Source of the DNA: Lineus longissimus
Lineage: Eukaryota; Nemertea; Pilidiophora; Heteronemertea; Lineidae
DNA length: 64,000 nucleotides
Direction of reading: 5' to 3'
Assembly (NCBI RefSeq): GCF_910592395.1
Contig: NC_088313.1
Span: 4,588,501-4,652,500 of the forward strand
The notes under the pieces are model-generated. The model saw nothing but the letters and a program-made list of their open reading frames with translations. It searched no databases and was not told the DNA's origin. Position numbers and translations under genes: made by a program. The number at the start of each line of letters is the position of its first letter. Within the stretch, counting starts at the first letter, position 1. This document shows positions 30,946 through 42,677 of the stretch, piece after piece.

Positions 30946-32703
30946 TAATAGATTGACGTGGTAACTTTGGATGTTCGTATCAACGTATGGCACTTGTATT
31001 TTTATATCAGTGTATAGTAAGCCGGCTTACGAATAAAACTTGTCTTAGTTTGTTGTATAAAATATGGCTGACCGGAAGTTGAAAGACTGATCATAAACAT
31101 GGCGGTCAATACGATTATTATTATTATGGCATGTATGGTGGCGAAAGTCAGGTGAGCAAAATCGGCCAAATTCGAACTCACCGACACCGGAACGTTAACA
31201 CAGCCCTATAGTGGTTCCCCTGGCTTTATGCCGGCCTTCCCGGCTGCGCTGGGGCGTCAAAACTGTTATTTTCTTCAAGAGCGGTTCCACTCGATGTTCA
31301 TCCTCGTAGATCTCTGGTAAGAAGGGCCGTGTTGGTGCTTCTCGCCGAAAAAAGACCCTACTTGATATGATCGAACTTCGTTATTCAGCGTAGATCGCCA
31401 CGCCACCGCCTCGTCTACGACGTGTCTCATAAGAAAGGCCCGAACGGGAAAAATGGCGGACTACTTATCGCCAAAACATTCTCCCCCGTGACCGAACTAT
31501 CGTTCACAAGTCTACACGGCTGTCTATACTCCTCTACTCCACTGGGTTGATACCAAGCGGTACCAACTTCGTGATGGGACGGGTGTAAATATTTCCTTGT
31601 ACCTTCACCTTCACTTTTCGGACATGGCCGTACTGACCCGGAAGATCAGTCTCCCGGCTGTTTTCTTTAGACTTCGGGCTCTCTCAAAGCCTTTGTAACA
31701 GGATGATCAGTCTCCAATCCGGTCATTTATCTATACTTACCCTAATTTATTTCATACCTTCTAAGTTTTATGGCCAGCTGTCTGTGACTTGTGTGATGTC
31801 TCATAAAGTAATCGTCTTTCCTCTTCTGGAGTTATATCGCAGCCGATGCACCAAAGCGGCGCAAGTTAGCTGTGCATATCGTCAGCCCCAACTAACGAGT
31901 CTGAGGCAGCAAAGACCGAGAATGACGAGGAGTTTAAAAAAATGTCCTAGGATAGAATGCCCGGGAAACAAAGGCTTCTATTATGCGCTTCAATCTCTGA
32001 GCTATTGAATCAGGGTCTCTATAGAACAATATTACAGAATACAATAGGGCCGGACACTTTTTCTAGGGGAGCATTTGTTACTGTTACAACGGCAATAATC
32101 TTTACCCTGTACCAACACAAAGGAGGTAAGAATAGCACTTAGCCAGTGCTTTGTATGGTCTATCATCGAGTTCGGACTTGCCCTCTGCCAGGTTACTGAA
32201 TGGACTAATGGCGGGCCATTATGTGATGTATGAGAAAACGATTTATTGAATATAATATTTCAGAAAAGTGCAATGTGCAAAAAAATTTCTTTGGAGTACT
32301 GGGCAATATAAATGGTGCCATTTACAGCCTGCGATCTTATTTCAAGATCCAGTGATTCTACATTGTTTTATTTGCGTTTTCATGAGATGTGTCAGAATTT
32401 GAGATACGCGACCAAGTTTACTGCCTGTGCACATGTGAGAGTATATCTTTCCGCCCCTGAAAAACCTAGAAATCGATGTGAGTTCCTATACTATATTATA
32501 TATATATATATTATATATTATATTCGATCCAAGAATGACCTAAATTCTGTGAGTTGATATTATTCAAAATGAAAAAGTCCAAAGTAATGTTTGCAAATCA
32601 AATAACTAACATTCCTGGCGGTATCTTGGCTCGGCGGGCTTTTTCCATCCAATTAGCGATTGTTTTCGTTCAACTTCGGATTGCCGCAGCATTCACCGAT
32701 TTC

Positions 32704-34230
32704 CTACTCCATGAGGTATCTTTCGAGTTCTTCCTTTATCAGAGATAGATACTTTTCGGCCAGTTCATCGGACACAAACATCTTACTGTATGAGAGTTCC
32801 CAGTGAAACAGAGACGAAGAATTGAGACGATGAATGTCGTGAATAAACATAGTGGATCCCGTGGTACCAGTTATCAACTCTACCTCGTCTAAACTAACTT
32901 TTCCTTTTCCGGGAGAATTGGGCAATTTCCCGAAATTTGATATGTAGAATAGATCCTGTGCTGGGTAACCATCGTCACGATAATACGCTTGCCGGTCCGA
33001 CATAAATTTCTTATGGAACTCGTTGTATCCCTTAATACTTCCCAGAGTCGGTTCGGGATCGGCTGTAAGTTCCCGAGTTTCTTTATGGATGGAGGCTGCG
33101 AGCTTCCAGAGTGCCTCTTTACTATTACAACTCGCCATTTTTGCCGGAATTATTATGTGGTTAGTGAATTCAGCTACCCAGACACCGGCGTGGGACCCAG
33201 GGAGTTTCGGTTTCGCATAAGGCCGCATGTCTGCCGCGAAGGGGGATTGCAGTGACCACCCCTGGTCAGAGAGGAGCCCTAAATCAATTTGCAACCTGTA
33301 CAATGCCATTGCATGTGCAGCAACGCAAACACTGTTCAATGAAACATTATGTTGGGCCACCTCGTGCAGCAGTTGTGAATTCTGCTCCTTGTCCAAAACG
33401 AAACCTGTTATTCCCGAACAGGGTTGTGGGTGACTCGGCTTATGCATCTCAAGAAGTTTAATCAAAAGGTCTTTGTGAGTATTCCAGTCATTAGGCTTTA
33501 GATTGTTAGATCTGCTATCTGGATACTGATCTAAAAGGTCTTCGCGAACAGGAAGCATAGGCAGACTTTCTATGTTATCATCTCCGTCTTGAAGCAAGGC
33601 CTTTTCTAGAAAGTAAGCTAGATCAGTGAGCACATTCGCTTTCAGTGTCTTTCCGTCAAACGCACATGTTTGAGCGGCGATAATGACCGGATAGAGAAAT
33701 CCACGGTCAGAAGTTTCAGGCGTAAGGACTTTAAATCGCATAAGCAGTTGCCCGTACGTAAATCTGTTTTGTTCCGCTCTTGCGATAACGGCTCTCCGAT
33801 CCGAGGTCTGGAGAATCTCATAGTTAGGTGCATCGGCAACTTCGGCGAAATAGTTCTCACCATCCTTCAAGGTAACAACCAGGCGAAAGACTGCGTGTCG
33901 TTTCTGTAAGTTCTCAAACGCTTTCTTCATCTGTTCCGGAGTCAACTCCATCTCCGATCTAAAGACGGCACAACAACAGAAAGTGGACCATCCGTTCTCG
34001 CGTCCAGTTTCAAAAAGGAAATTTTCATAATTCCCGAGTTTCCGCCCGATTTTTGGTTCCAGACTGTCGTTACGTCGGTTGTTATTGGCTGTGGAACTCG
34101 CTAATAGACGAGCGGGAACGACTTGAGGTCTACGAGTTATATGCTGTCTCATGTTAACCTTAAACCCTAGCGGAGCCCATCTTGTGAAAGAGGTGGACGT
34201 CTTTGCCATCTTGGACATTGAACGAAACAT
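32704..34230 (-). CDS. Condensation/alcohol-acetyltransferase-fold protein, copy A
   Basis: 508 residues starting MFRSMSK. The frame is open further upstream, but a strong 3' splice site (TTATATTTTCTTTTCAG|GACC) lies 13 bases before this ATG, so upstream codons are intron. The first ~55 residues hold no D/E and many R/K/S/T, like a mitochondrial presequence. Then family marks: LQKRHAVFR (108-116), the active-site position QTCAFDG (187-193), DMRPY (334-338) and YISNFG (429-434). This fits the AATase/PapA/NRPS condensation superfamily, which transfers acyl groups with HHxxxDG. Here both histidines are replaced (Q,T), so the usual chemistry is doubtful. A likely poly(A) signal on the minus strand is at 32367-32372. 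Confidence 0.75.
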   Translation of the reverse strand: MFRSMSKMAKTSTSFTRWAPLGFKVNMRQHITRRPQVVPARLLASSTANNNRRNDSLEPKIGRKLGNYENFLFETGRENGWSTFCCCAVFRSEMELTPEQMKKAFENLQKRHAVFRLVVTLKDGENYFAEVADAPNYEILQTSDRRAVIARAEQNRFTYGQLLMRFKVLTPETSDRGFLYPVIIAAQTCAFDGKTLKANVLTDLAYFLEKALLQDGDDNIESLPMLPVREDLLDQYPDSRSNNLKPNDWNTHKDLLIKLLEMHKPSHPQPCSGITGFVLDKEQNSQLLHEVAQHNVSLNSVCVAAHAMALYRLQIDLGLLSDQGWSLQSPFAADMRPYAKPKLPGSHAGVWVAEFTNHIIIPAKMASCNSKEALWKLAASIHKETRELTADPEPTLGSIKGYNEFHKKFMSDRQAYYRDDGYPAQDLFYISNFGKLPNSPGKGKVSLDEVELITGTTGSTMFIHDIHRLNSSSLFHWELSYSKMFVSDELAEKYLSLIKEELERYLME

Positions 34231-34250
34231 TGCGGCAGGGTCCTGAAAAG
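34231..34250 (-). promoter_or_regulatory. 3' splice site before copy A start
   Basis: On the minus strand a T-rich tract ends TTTTCTTTTCAG and is followed by GACCCTGCCGCA and the ATG. The same site occurs in copy B at about 59184. It implies a non-coding or short 5' exon upstream. Confidence 0.65.
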
Positions 34251-34789
34251 AAAATATAACAAAATACAAGCCGATCGGCGTCAGGTTCACAATGGGATTG
34301 GTTTATAGGGCCCAGGCCACTGAAACTCGGCCTGAGTAAAGAAAAAAGGACAACAACAGAGCAACTCCCTTCTCAAACCCAAATGTCATAAAGTTTTCAG
34401 GAAATGTGTTATGGTGTACTTATTTCGTTTATGGCTACTGAATTATATGGTGAACGGTTAGTTAGACACTGGTAATTTAGACAACGGTAATTTAGACAAA
34501 GTGAATTAGACAACGGTATTCTAGACAATGATTATTTTAGATAATGGTAAATTAGGCAATGGTAATCTAGACAATGGTCGTTTTAGACAATGGTAAACTA
34601 GACACAGCGATAGTTAAATTAGACAATCCAATATCAAAGATTAGGGAAGATCTTCATTTTGGGAGTTGCATGATCTAAGGCCTATCATCACAAATTTGAT
34701 TAATTGACTAATTTTTTATTGACTGTTATTTCTCAGGTAATTAAATTTAACACCTTCATAACAAGTTTTGCTTGGGTAATTGTGAAATT

Positions 34790-35461
34790 TTGCTTGGTGC
34801 AATTAAACTGCAATTGTAATCCCTATGGTTTTAGAGATGTATGGGAAAACCAGGGTGTAGCGAACGAGAAAGTGTTCTTGAGTGCCTTTAAACAGAGAGT
34901 GTATGATTGTTACCAATAATCATGGGAGATGGAAAGTCGAGGAATGAGTAGATTGAATTTGTTAGTAGAAACGAAAACTAGCTATGTTCTCTCAAATTAT
35001 CTGAATGTTGTAAAAGACGAGAAACTTAGAATAGCTTTAACAAGGCTTAGATGCTCTGCACATAAGTTATATATTGAGAGTGGTAGGTGGCATAAGCCAA
35101 GACCTATACCTAGAGAAGCAAGAATATGTAAATTCTGCGACCTAAATGATCTCGAGGATGAATATCATGCTTGTCTTAGGTGTCCTTTGTATAATGATCT
35201 AAGAACCAAATGGATCCCGAGATTCTATAGAACTAGACCCAGTGTGTGTAAGTTTATTGAATTACTTAATTCGGACAATAAGAAAGTTTGCACTAATCTG
35301 GGAAACTTTGTATATCATTTGTTTAGAAGACGAGATAGCCTAAATTGATGGTGTATGTATCCTCACGCTGCCAAAATGATGTAACACACTTAATTACCTT
35401 GTACTCCTGTACTTTAGGCCGACAGGCCTTATAGTGTAATGAATAAATAAAATAAATAATA
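34790..35461 (+). pseudogene. LINE (non-LTR retrotransposon) 3' end remnant
   Basis: One frame, broken by a TAA at 34917, reads GFRDVWENQGVANEKVFLSAFKQR and then LRIALTRLRCSAHKLYIESGRW, with CKFC...DEYHACLRCPLY. This is the C-terminal zinc-binding (zf-RVT-like) end common in invertebrate LINEs. The stop at 35346 is followed by ~110 bases and an A-rich AATAAATAA tail (35440-35460). Truncated at the 5' end and dead. Confidence 0.7.
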
Positions 35462-35464
35462 ATC

Positions 35465-35700
35465 AGGGCCTACTATGTCCCCTTAGTCGAGAAGGGTGCT
35501 GATGCTTTGGGATACTCGCCATCTCCACGCATCACCATTATTGACTTTGAAGCTGCCGATCTGTCAGCTCTGCGAAATGTGCTTGGAGAAGACACTCAGG
35601 TCCGTCGGTGTTTCTACCATCTTTTACCCGAGTACATGGCGAAAAATACAAGCCTGACGATCATGCCAGCTCCAAAAATGAACATCTTTCCTAATCTTTG
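35465..35700 (+). pseudogene. MULE transposase domain fragment
   Basis: The frame reads AYYVPLVEKGADALGYSP...ITIIDFEAADLSALRNV, then VRRCFYHL. The pattern 'DFE-A...AL.....C.YH' is the second part of the MULE/Mutator transposase core. Only about 70 residues remain. It lies within the TIR pair at 34457-35851, so this element was probably a MULE. Confidence 0.55.
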
Positions 35701-35851
35701 ATATATTGGATTTGAACCTCTTCAAATTGTCAAATTTACCTATCCTTGTGTCTAGATTACCATTGTCTAATTAACTGTTGTCGAGAATAACCATTGTCTA
35801 ATTTACTTTGTCTAAATTACTGTTGTCTAATTTACCGGTGTCTACTTAAAC

Positions 35852-36352
35852 ATTAACCTGGATTCGAATTACACATGCATATGTGACGCTGGTGGGCGCT
35901 GTTTAGGAGGACTGATAACGGAAAAAACAAAGGTAGATCCGCGGCATACTCATAGAAGTATTACGAAAATCAATGACGCGATTCAAAGAATTAATTTTTC
36001 GACGTCGAAATTATCCTCAAAAATAAGAAATGACTATACAAAACGTGCACACATGAATTAATCCTTGCGGCGCCGAATTTCCCAATTTGATGTCATCCCC
36101 AGTACAAATTCAATACATACCCTTTGTACAATTAAAATAGGGAGGGCGATATTTGCTCCAAGTTCAGCAAGTACGCTATCGTTTCAATAATCGAGTGTTC
36201 CAGTGTAATGTCACTACGTCCTTTTAAATGCAGTAATAAAGGACGCATATGTTTCATTATACTTGAAATATGCAGACAATAAATATCCAATGAATATAAT
36301 CAAAATACTTGATATAACACTAACAGCAGATGGCGTCAACTATGCCATGTAT
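35852..36352. other. Spacer
   Basis: About 500 bases of AT-rich DNA. I see no gene, repeat or signal here. Confidence 0.5.
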
Positions 36353-36877
36353 TTTGAAAATGATGACTTGACTTATAAATTGTTGAAGTATATTTTTCAA
36401 TGTTGAGATAAATTTGACAGAGTTGCAAGATTTTTTGCGTGTTGAAATAATTCCTAGGTCATGTGACTTTGTTTGGTCACGTGAATGTTGTTAGATTTTT
36501 CAGTGTTGAACAAAAAAAATGTTGCGAGATATTTTTGAAAGATGTTGGATGATTTTTTTGAAATTGTTGAACCATAATTTTGAAATTGTTGATATGTATT
36601 TTTGAAAAATGTTGCATGAATTTTTGAAATGTTGGATCATAATTTGAAATTGTTGAGATGTATTTTTGAAATTGTTGAACCATAATTTTGAAATTGTTGA
36701 GATGTAATTTTTTTAAGTGTTGCACGAATTTTTTTAAATTGTTGAACAATAGTTTTGAAATTGTTGCCACGTATTTGAAAATGATGACTTGACTTATAAA
36801 TTGTTGAAGTATATTTTTCAATGTTGACATAAATTTGACAGAGTTGCACGATATTTTTGCGTGTTGAATTAATTCCG
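36353..36877 (+). repeat. ~100-bp direct repeats flanking TTGTTGA-rich array
   Basis: The block TTTGAAAATGATGACTTGAC...TTGCGTGTTGAA occurs at 36353-36452 and again at 36774-36877. Between them are about 15 degenerate repeats of 'TTTTGAAATTGTTGA'. The opposite-strand ORFs (asparagine/glutamine-rich) are products of this repeat. Confidence 0.7.
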
Positions 36878-36939
36878 GTTTGGCTTGCCCGAGTCAACAG
36901 CTGTGATTGTGATTTCATTGCTATGATGATTTTTAGGTA

Positions 36940-37500
36940 CAGTACAACCTCTCTATTGCGGACACCAATTGGACTTGGCGTTGGTGTCCATAATGCAGTG
37001 GTGTCCTTATCACATTGGGTGCTGAGCGTTTTTTCGCATTTTCGTCCGTTTGCTGAGGTTACACCCTTTTTTACTGTTTTTCAAAGAATTGATAAAAATA
37101 ATAAAGATTTCTTCCTGGAACTTACTGTGTTGTTTCATGATGGAGATCTTCGTCATTCAGTACCCTAGCGTATATGTCATGGAGTGGCGGATATCTCCAT
37201 TATTCAGCACCCAAGGTGTTTATAGGGAGATTATGCCATTATTGTCCGAAAAGTGGATTCATGTGTATTAACATGTTAGCCATGAACCCTGCATATTTAC
37301 ATATTCCATTTAAGTGCAAATATTAACGACATTTTGAATTCAAATTATTTAAGATTACTTTATTGTAGTACCTTATGGTATTTCTAGTCCAGCTAGGTCA
37401 TATTAATTTGCCGACATTGATTAATGCAGGTTGTGTTCACACGCTACATACTGCATAGACAACGTACATCCTTAATTAGTTGTATAAAAGCATTTTATCC
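36940..37500. repeat. Pogo-like MITE remnant plus dispersed repeat
   Basis: 36940-37010 resembles a broken pogo-like MITE (CAGTACAACCTCTCTATTGCGGACACC). From about 37215 to 37490 the sequence matches 62118-62395 (GGTTATGCCATTATTGTCC ... CAGGTTGTGTTCACACGCTACATA). No gene. Confidence 0.55.
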
Positions 37501-37708
37501 ACCGACATATGTATTTTGAAATGTGCCGAAAGTGACTGTCGAAAACATGGCGAAACACCCAGGCTTCTACATATTAAGTACTTAACTGAAATTTAGCCCC
37601 ATCTGATCCCCTCCCACCCATGGCCATGTTGGTTCCTGGTATGGATTACCAAGCCAAACCATTGTCCTCACAAGAGCGATAACACAAGATCGGGTAATGC
37701 ACACAGTA

Positions 37709-37886
37709 CAGTAGAACCTCCCTTAGTCGACACCTCTCTAATAAGGACACCCTCTCTATTAAGGACACTGGTTTTAGTTCCGAATTGGTTGTTACCATTC
37801 AATTTTACCTCTCTGATCAGGACACCTCTCTATTGAGGACAGTACTTTTCAGTCCCAAGGGTGTCCTTAATAGAGAGGTTCTACTG
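37709..37886. mobile_element. Pogo/Tigger-like MITE 1
   Basis: 178 bases with inverted ends CAGTAGAACCTC flanked by TA. The inner half also repeats 'CTCTCTATTAAGGACAC'. TA duplication and CAGT ends are typical of Tc1/mariner-pogo MITEs. No coding capacity. Confidence 0.8.
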
Positions 37887-39496
37887 TATTTATCAAGATG
37901 CGAGAGATACAGATATTGCTATTGTGTTGTGTTGTTTTATAATATTATCAAATTCTCTTTCGCGTTAGTATACTATAGCTGCCCATAGCCCATTGATGTA
38001 CAATGAAGCCCCCCTCCATCACTGCTATAATGGGCGTAGAGGTGTTTCTTATACTAGAATTTTAAAGACAGACCTTCTCCAGATACCACTTGGTGGAAGG
38101 CACTCGAGATGTCCGCTGTATGCAGTGATGCATTTCACCACTCGACCCAGATAACTCTCTGAATGTCATACTTTCAGAATCTGCTCCAGTGTATAAATTG
38201 ACATGGTTTATTTTTCTTTGCAGCCTGTTCAGATAGAGAATGTACCAGCCTTCAAGCGTACTCTTGGATTGTTTCCCCTCCCCAAGCCACACATGGTTAT
38301 AGGCGAGTCCTTCTGTAAGGCAAAGCTCTGAGAAGAACATGGAGCGTTTTTCGGTCAGGAAACAAATTCAGACACAAAGTGAAAATCGAAAGAGAAACCT
38401 GAAATAGATGACTAGGGCGGCCTTATGTCCCAAAATATCTTATTTCTGGCAGGGTTGGCGCTGGGATTTAATAGGCTAGCCACAGGCAATAATTGAGGAA
38501 ATAAGTGAAATTGACACCAACATTTGTCTCTGTGGCTAAATGAAAAATTGAAAAAGAGAAGAATTTGACACATTTCTTTCACATTTCCAGTATCGGTGGC
38601 AAATTAGAATTTTGACCTGGCGCATGCCCTGTCTAGTATGGACATGTGGCAGTTTTGACCACTGTTTTTCCAGAATTTTGATAACTTTACATAGTTATAA
38701 CTTTACACTGAAGTTTTGAATGTCTGTAGTTACTTGAAAGTTAATGGATAGCCTATTAGTTTGTGTGTGATTACAAAAAAAATAGGCTTGGTTGATGTAT
38801 AATGAATGGTAGTTGTTCGGTAATTGTAACCCTGAAAATGTTGGTGGCAGTTGATGAAGCCAATGGCCTTCATCTGCTAAATAATGGAGCCTGAAATTGT
38901 CGGTGTGGGTCGGGAGTCTTGAATGCCACACTTTATACACCTTTCCAGAAATGGGGCGCCGAGTGTCCAAAATAGTGATGTCATAAGGTGAAACTAGGCC
39001 TTATGGTGGAGGGACAAACGAGATAGTCATGGTTGACCAACACACTGGAATGCCTTTAATGACGGACAAGGAGGAAAAAGTTAGTTCCAATGCAAGCCAC
39101 CAATTGGGAAGCATGTATATGTGCAGGGCATTGTTCAATGCATTTACTATAGCGGGGCCTGGTTGGTCAAGTTTTGTCGCTGATACTGGTATTTTCTCTT
39201 AACTTATATAAAGTCTATTGACCTGGCACCAAGTAAAATTGGTGCCAGCCTTTGTTACAAAACCAACGCTGGCACCAAACAACTGAGCCCTGAACTGTCT
39301 ATAAATCTTTTTTTCTGGATAGCTTTGTCTCGTTTTTTGTTATGGTTTCTGTCAAATGTATCTGAGGGTTCATGGCTTTGTATTTCTCAGTTTTGGGCGG
39401 AAATAATTAAGGGGCTTTCAAGGTGTTCTTCATGAGGTTGATCTCCTGCACATGATTCTGTTAGCAAAAATATATAAGGCGAGCTTGTACATTTTT
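37887..39496. other. Spacer
   Basis: 1.6 kb without a recognisable gene. Small ORFs on both strands (e.g. 38062-38340, 38695-38970) show no family motif. Confidence 0.45.
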
Positions 39497-39557
39497 AGCT
39501 CAGCTGACTAAGTCAGCCGAGCTTGTCAAATAAGTTGTTCAGTGGCGTCCGTCTGTC

Positions 39558-39691
39558 CATCCATCCATCCGTCCGTCCGTCCGTCCGTCCGTCCGTCCGT
39601 CCGTCCGTCCGTCCGTCCGTCCGTCCGTCCGTCCGTCCGTCCGTCCGTCCGTCCGTCCGTCCGTCCGTCCGTCCGTCCGTCCGTCCGTCCG
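39558..39691 (+). repeat. (CCGT)n microsatellite
   Basis: About 32 near-perfect CCGT units after three CCAT units. Long uninterrupted tetranucleotide tract, probably length-variable. The ORFs across it are repeat translations. Confidence 0.97.
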
Positions 39692-40272
39692 TTAAACACA
39701 TGGTGCACATTTTGTAACCGTAAGACCTAGAGACTTCAATTTTGCATTTCTGGATACTTCTGGTAAAACTCTACTTTCAAAACAAAATTTGTCGCCATTC
39801 GACCTACTTCCTGCGAGCGAGAGTGCATGAAGGAAACTGGCCTATATCGGCCTAGGAGCAGCAGAATTAGTCGAAATATGCTCTAATATTATGATAAAAT
39901 TCTTGAAAATCTATTTTATTGAGAAAAAGTTCAAAATTTTAACAGGAGAGGGCGCTACCTGCCTTTTAATTATTTCTGCCGATTCAAATTCCCGCCCGAT
40001 GACGTCAGCCATCAATGAAGTCTCCTATTTGCCAGTTCTCAAAACATGGCAGCTACACAACAAAAGCAGTAGCTCCAGGAATAAATCACTGTTCACTTCA
40101 GCTTCGTAATCGATTGTACCCCCACTTTATTGTGTTTTGTGTGGTGTTCCTATTCAATCAACGATGTAAGGCCTTATTATGTTGGTTTTAATTGAGAAGG
40201 TGCATTATAAGCGGCGTACGAAATACCGAAGCGGAGACAAAATGGCGGCATGTTGTTTACGCCATGTGCAAT

Positions 40273-40516
40273 AATCTTATTTGGAACTCAATGACACTCA
40301 AGTACCCAATTTTCTGCTTAAAAAGGAGTCTGGTAGGCGATATGATCACTAGTTCGTTTCAGTGGTAGTCATAAGGTCTTTAGGGACTACTTTCAATCTT
40401 ATTTGGAACTCAATGACACTCAAGTACCCAATTTTCTGCTTAAAAAGGAGTCTGGTAGGCGATATTATCACTAGTTCGTTTCAGTGGTAGTCATAAGGTC
40501 TTTAGGGACTACTTTC
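40273..40516 (+). repeat. 122-bp tandem duplication
   Basis: AATCTTATTTGGAACTC... to TTTAGGGACTACTTTC occurs twice back to back with one or two differences (GATATGATC/GATATTATC). Confidence 0.9.
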
Positions 40517-41621
40517 AGAAATTAGTTCTTGAAAATTTGGCCACATTTCTGTGAAAACGATATCGGAAGTGCATGCTCTGTTCGCGATGACATCGCCGAT
40601 GTATTTTGAAGTGGAGAATTCCCACAGTATGTGCAGTGAATCGGCATGATTCTGTTCGCCTATTAAGTTTTAGTTCTACGATTCTTTCATGAGTAAAAAG
40701 TAGACATTCTAAGCAATACAATAATGTCACTCCCATAAAAATTGATTGGAAATTGAGGGAGCTACGGCATTCTGTTCGGCAACTGGCAGCGCTGAAAAAA
40801 TATATTGCATACTGTACAATACCAAATGGCACATTTTAAAAAGCGCTCATTGGACAACGTAGGGAATCACCAGAAATGACGTCATCGCTGGTCTAAATAG
40901 AAAACTACGGTGGCGCAGTAGAGCACAAGAAAAGGTTTAGCATTAACTTCGTCATGCAAGCTTCAGCAACAAAACGATTTCTCATGAATGATTTATTTGA
41001 TCATCATCAGCTTGTTTCCCCTGATAGAAAAAAAAATGATTTACAATTTCAATCAAAGTTTTCTATTTTGTGTATAGTCACATGTTATTTAACTGGCAAG
41101 GAGCCAAGCAGTTTTGAATATTCGCGGGAAAATACTTCGTACTTGTAAACGAGGCTATGACAATGAGTATCCTCATTCATGGCATAAACTTCATGTTTCG
41201 GTAAATATTTTCATACGATGATTTCACCCGAATTATGGTCAGGATTGAGGAATGAACAGTGGCATAATTATGTCAACCAAAAACATTGGTACCGTAGTGA
41301 ACGCAAACGGATATCAAATACCATGGAGCATGCCATTTTCATGCATAATGAACTAAACACCGGGAAGCTATTAATGATATTAACTCAGCTGAGCGCCAGG
41401 CCCTTGGGCCTCTTGTTGCTATTAGTATCAGTCATGTTATATCAACCTGCCTAACACCAATTGTGTAAAGTGCTGCAGCGTCCAATAAAGATCAAGTCTG
41501 TTTGATTTTAACCACAGCTGTCTGCAGACAAGTGGGCCTTTTATCACTCATTGCAGTAGTAATCATAATTTAGATACAAACTGATCTTCTCTGGAGCACG
41601 TCAGGCGGTGACCGTCAGTTA

Positions 41622-42052
41622 TGTCACAGGTCATATGGGCTGTGTAGTATGTCATATGGGCTGTGTCATAGGTCATATGGGCTGTGTCACAGGTCATAAT
41701 GGGCTGTGTCACAGGTCATATGGGCTGTGTCACAGGTCATATGGGCTGTGTCACAGGTCATAATGGGCTGTGTCACAGGTCATATTGGCTGTGTCACAGG
41801 TCATATGGGCTGTGTCACAGGTCATATGGGCTGTGTCACAGGTCATAATGGGCTGTGTCACAGGTCATAATGGGCTGTGCCACAGGTCATATGGGCTGTG
41901 TCACAGGTCATATGGGCTGTGTCACAGGTCATATGGGCTGTGTCACAGGTCATATGGGCTGTGTCACAGGTCATAATGGGCTGTGTCACAGGTCAATGGG
42001 CTGTGTCACAGGCCATATGGGCTGTGTCATAGGTCATATGGGCTGTGTCACA
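41622..42052 (+). repeat. 21-22-bp minisatellite
   Basis: About 20 copies of GGTCATATGGGCTGTGTCACA, with a 22-bp variant (CATAATGGG). Open in more than one frame, but only as repeat peptides. No start context suggests a gene. Confidence 0.95.
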
Positions 42053-42677
42053 TCCCTAAACTCATGAAGCTTGACTTGTTAAACAGGACAAAGTGTCTTC
42101 TACGTATATGTTACTCTGTTCTCATATTGATTATCATGTAAAATATTGGAAGTATATCAACTTCAGTCCTACCCAGACTCGACCATGTAAGAAAAATTGT
42201 TATAATCTTTTATTTACAATTATTCTGTTATTTGATTTTAGTTGATTGTACAGTTCTGTTTTCTTTTGTGAATCTATTGGCGGGTCTAGAAATGTTAGAT
42301 TGACTATATGATGTCAATAAGGGTAATGTTCCGTGACACATTGACCTGGATTTGTCCGTTATTGGCTCGATGTCAAGTGTAAACTATAAGTCGTGGTTTA
42401 CATATGATTCATGTTGTTATTTCTCACGATTCACGAGTCACAAGGCACTTGTCACACACACGTTTGTTATATTGGCTTGAACACATGATGTGACAGAAGG
42501 ATAACGACGACGAAAAGTGACATCATAAATCCCATTCAGCCTACTCTTTGGACATGTAGCATGTGACAATGTGAACTATAGTCGTATTTCCACCCATCAA
42601 ATCCCCCATGTCTTTTGCGCTTACACCTATGAATTGCCGTGTCTAAATAGACCCGTGTGTCAAATCCCCGTGTCTAT
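42053..42677. other. Spacer
   Basis: About 620 bases of AT-rich DNA without recognisable features. Confidence 0.45.

Larger units (their letters stand above)
30821..34350. repeat. Segmental duplication block A
   Basis: About 3.5 kb matching 55754-59290 in the same orientation, and in part 53928-55749. The non-coding part (30946-32703) differs from block B at only about eight places by eye, including a perfect palindrome GTAAGCCGGCTTAC (31017-31030) and an (AT)n tract (about 32487-32525). A 61-codon frame in it recurs in all three blocks but has no coding signature I trust. Confidence 0.88.
34457..35851. mobile_element. DNA transposon with tandem-repeat TIRs and MULE fragment
   Basis: The left ~125 bases (34457-34585) and right ~110 bases (35745-35851) are inverted repeats, each made of 6-8 tandem variants of TTTAGACAATGGTAAA. 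Inside are a MULE transposase fragment and a LINE 3' end. Long TIRs made of short tandem repeats are a foldback/MULE feature. Similar repeats reappear at 62029-62063. Confidence 0.65.
39497..41432. mobile_element. Hairpin-ended repeat element with microsatellite
   Basis: The left end has a hairpin (AGCTCAGCTGAC/GTCAGCCGAGCT, 39499-39525) followed by a CCGT microsatellite. The right end (about 41388-41430) reads CAGCTGAGCGCCAGGCCC, then TTGGGCCTCTTGT, another hairpin. The same right-end motif, reversed, occurs at 59291-59322. The interior carries a 122-bp tandem duplication (40273-40516). No replication gene is seen. Helitron-like origin is only a guess. Confidence 0.4.

Noticed and set aside
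31002-31187. 61-codon hydrophobic frame repeated at 53981 and 55935
   Set aside because: Preserved only because the three blocks are recent duplicates. It runs through an ATT-rich simple repeat (poly-I stretch) and has no start context or homologue.
36477-36918. Asparagine/lysine-rich ORFs of 93-117 codons
   Set aside because: Translations of the TTGTTGA repeat array.
39558-39691. A CRISPR-like array or telomere
   Set aside because: Simple 4-base tract without spacers; eukaryotic context.
39513-39730. Several overlapping ORFs of SVRP / TDGR repeats
   Set aside because: Translations of the (CCGT)n microsatellite.
41770-42067. Repeat ORFs (SQVIWAV / CVTGHMG)
   Set aside because: Minisatellite translation in two frames, without promoter or start context.
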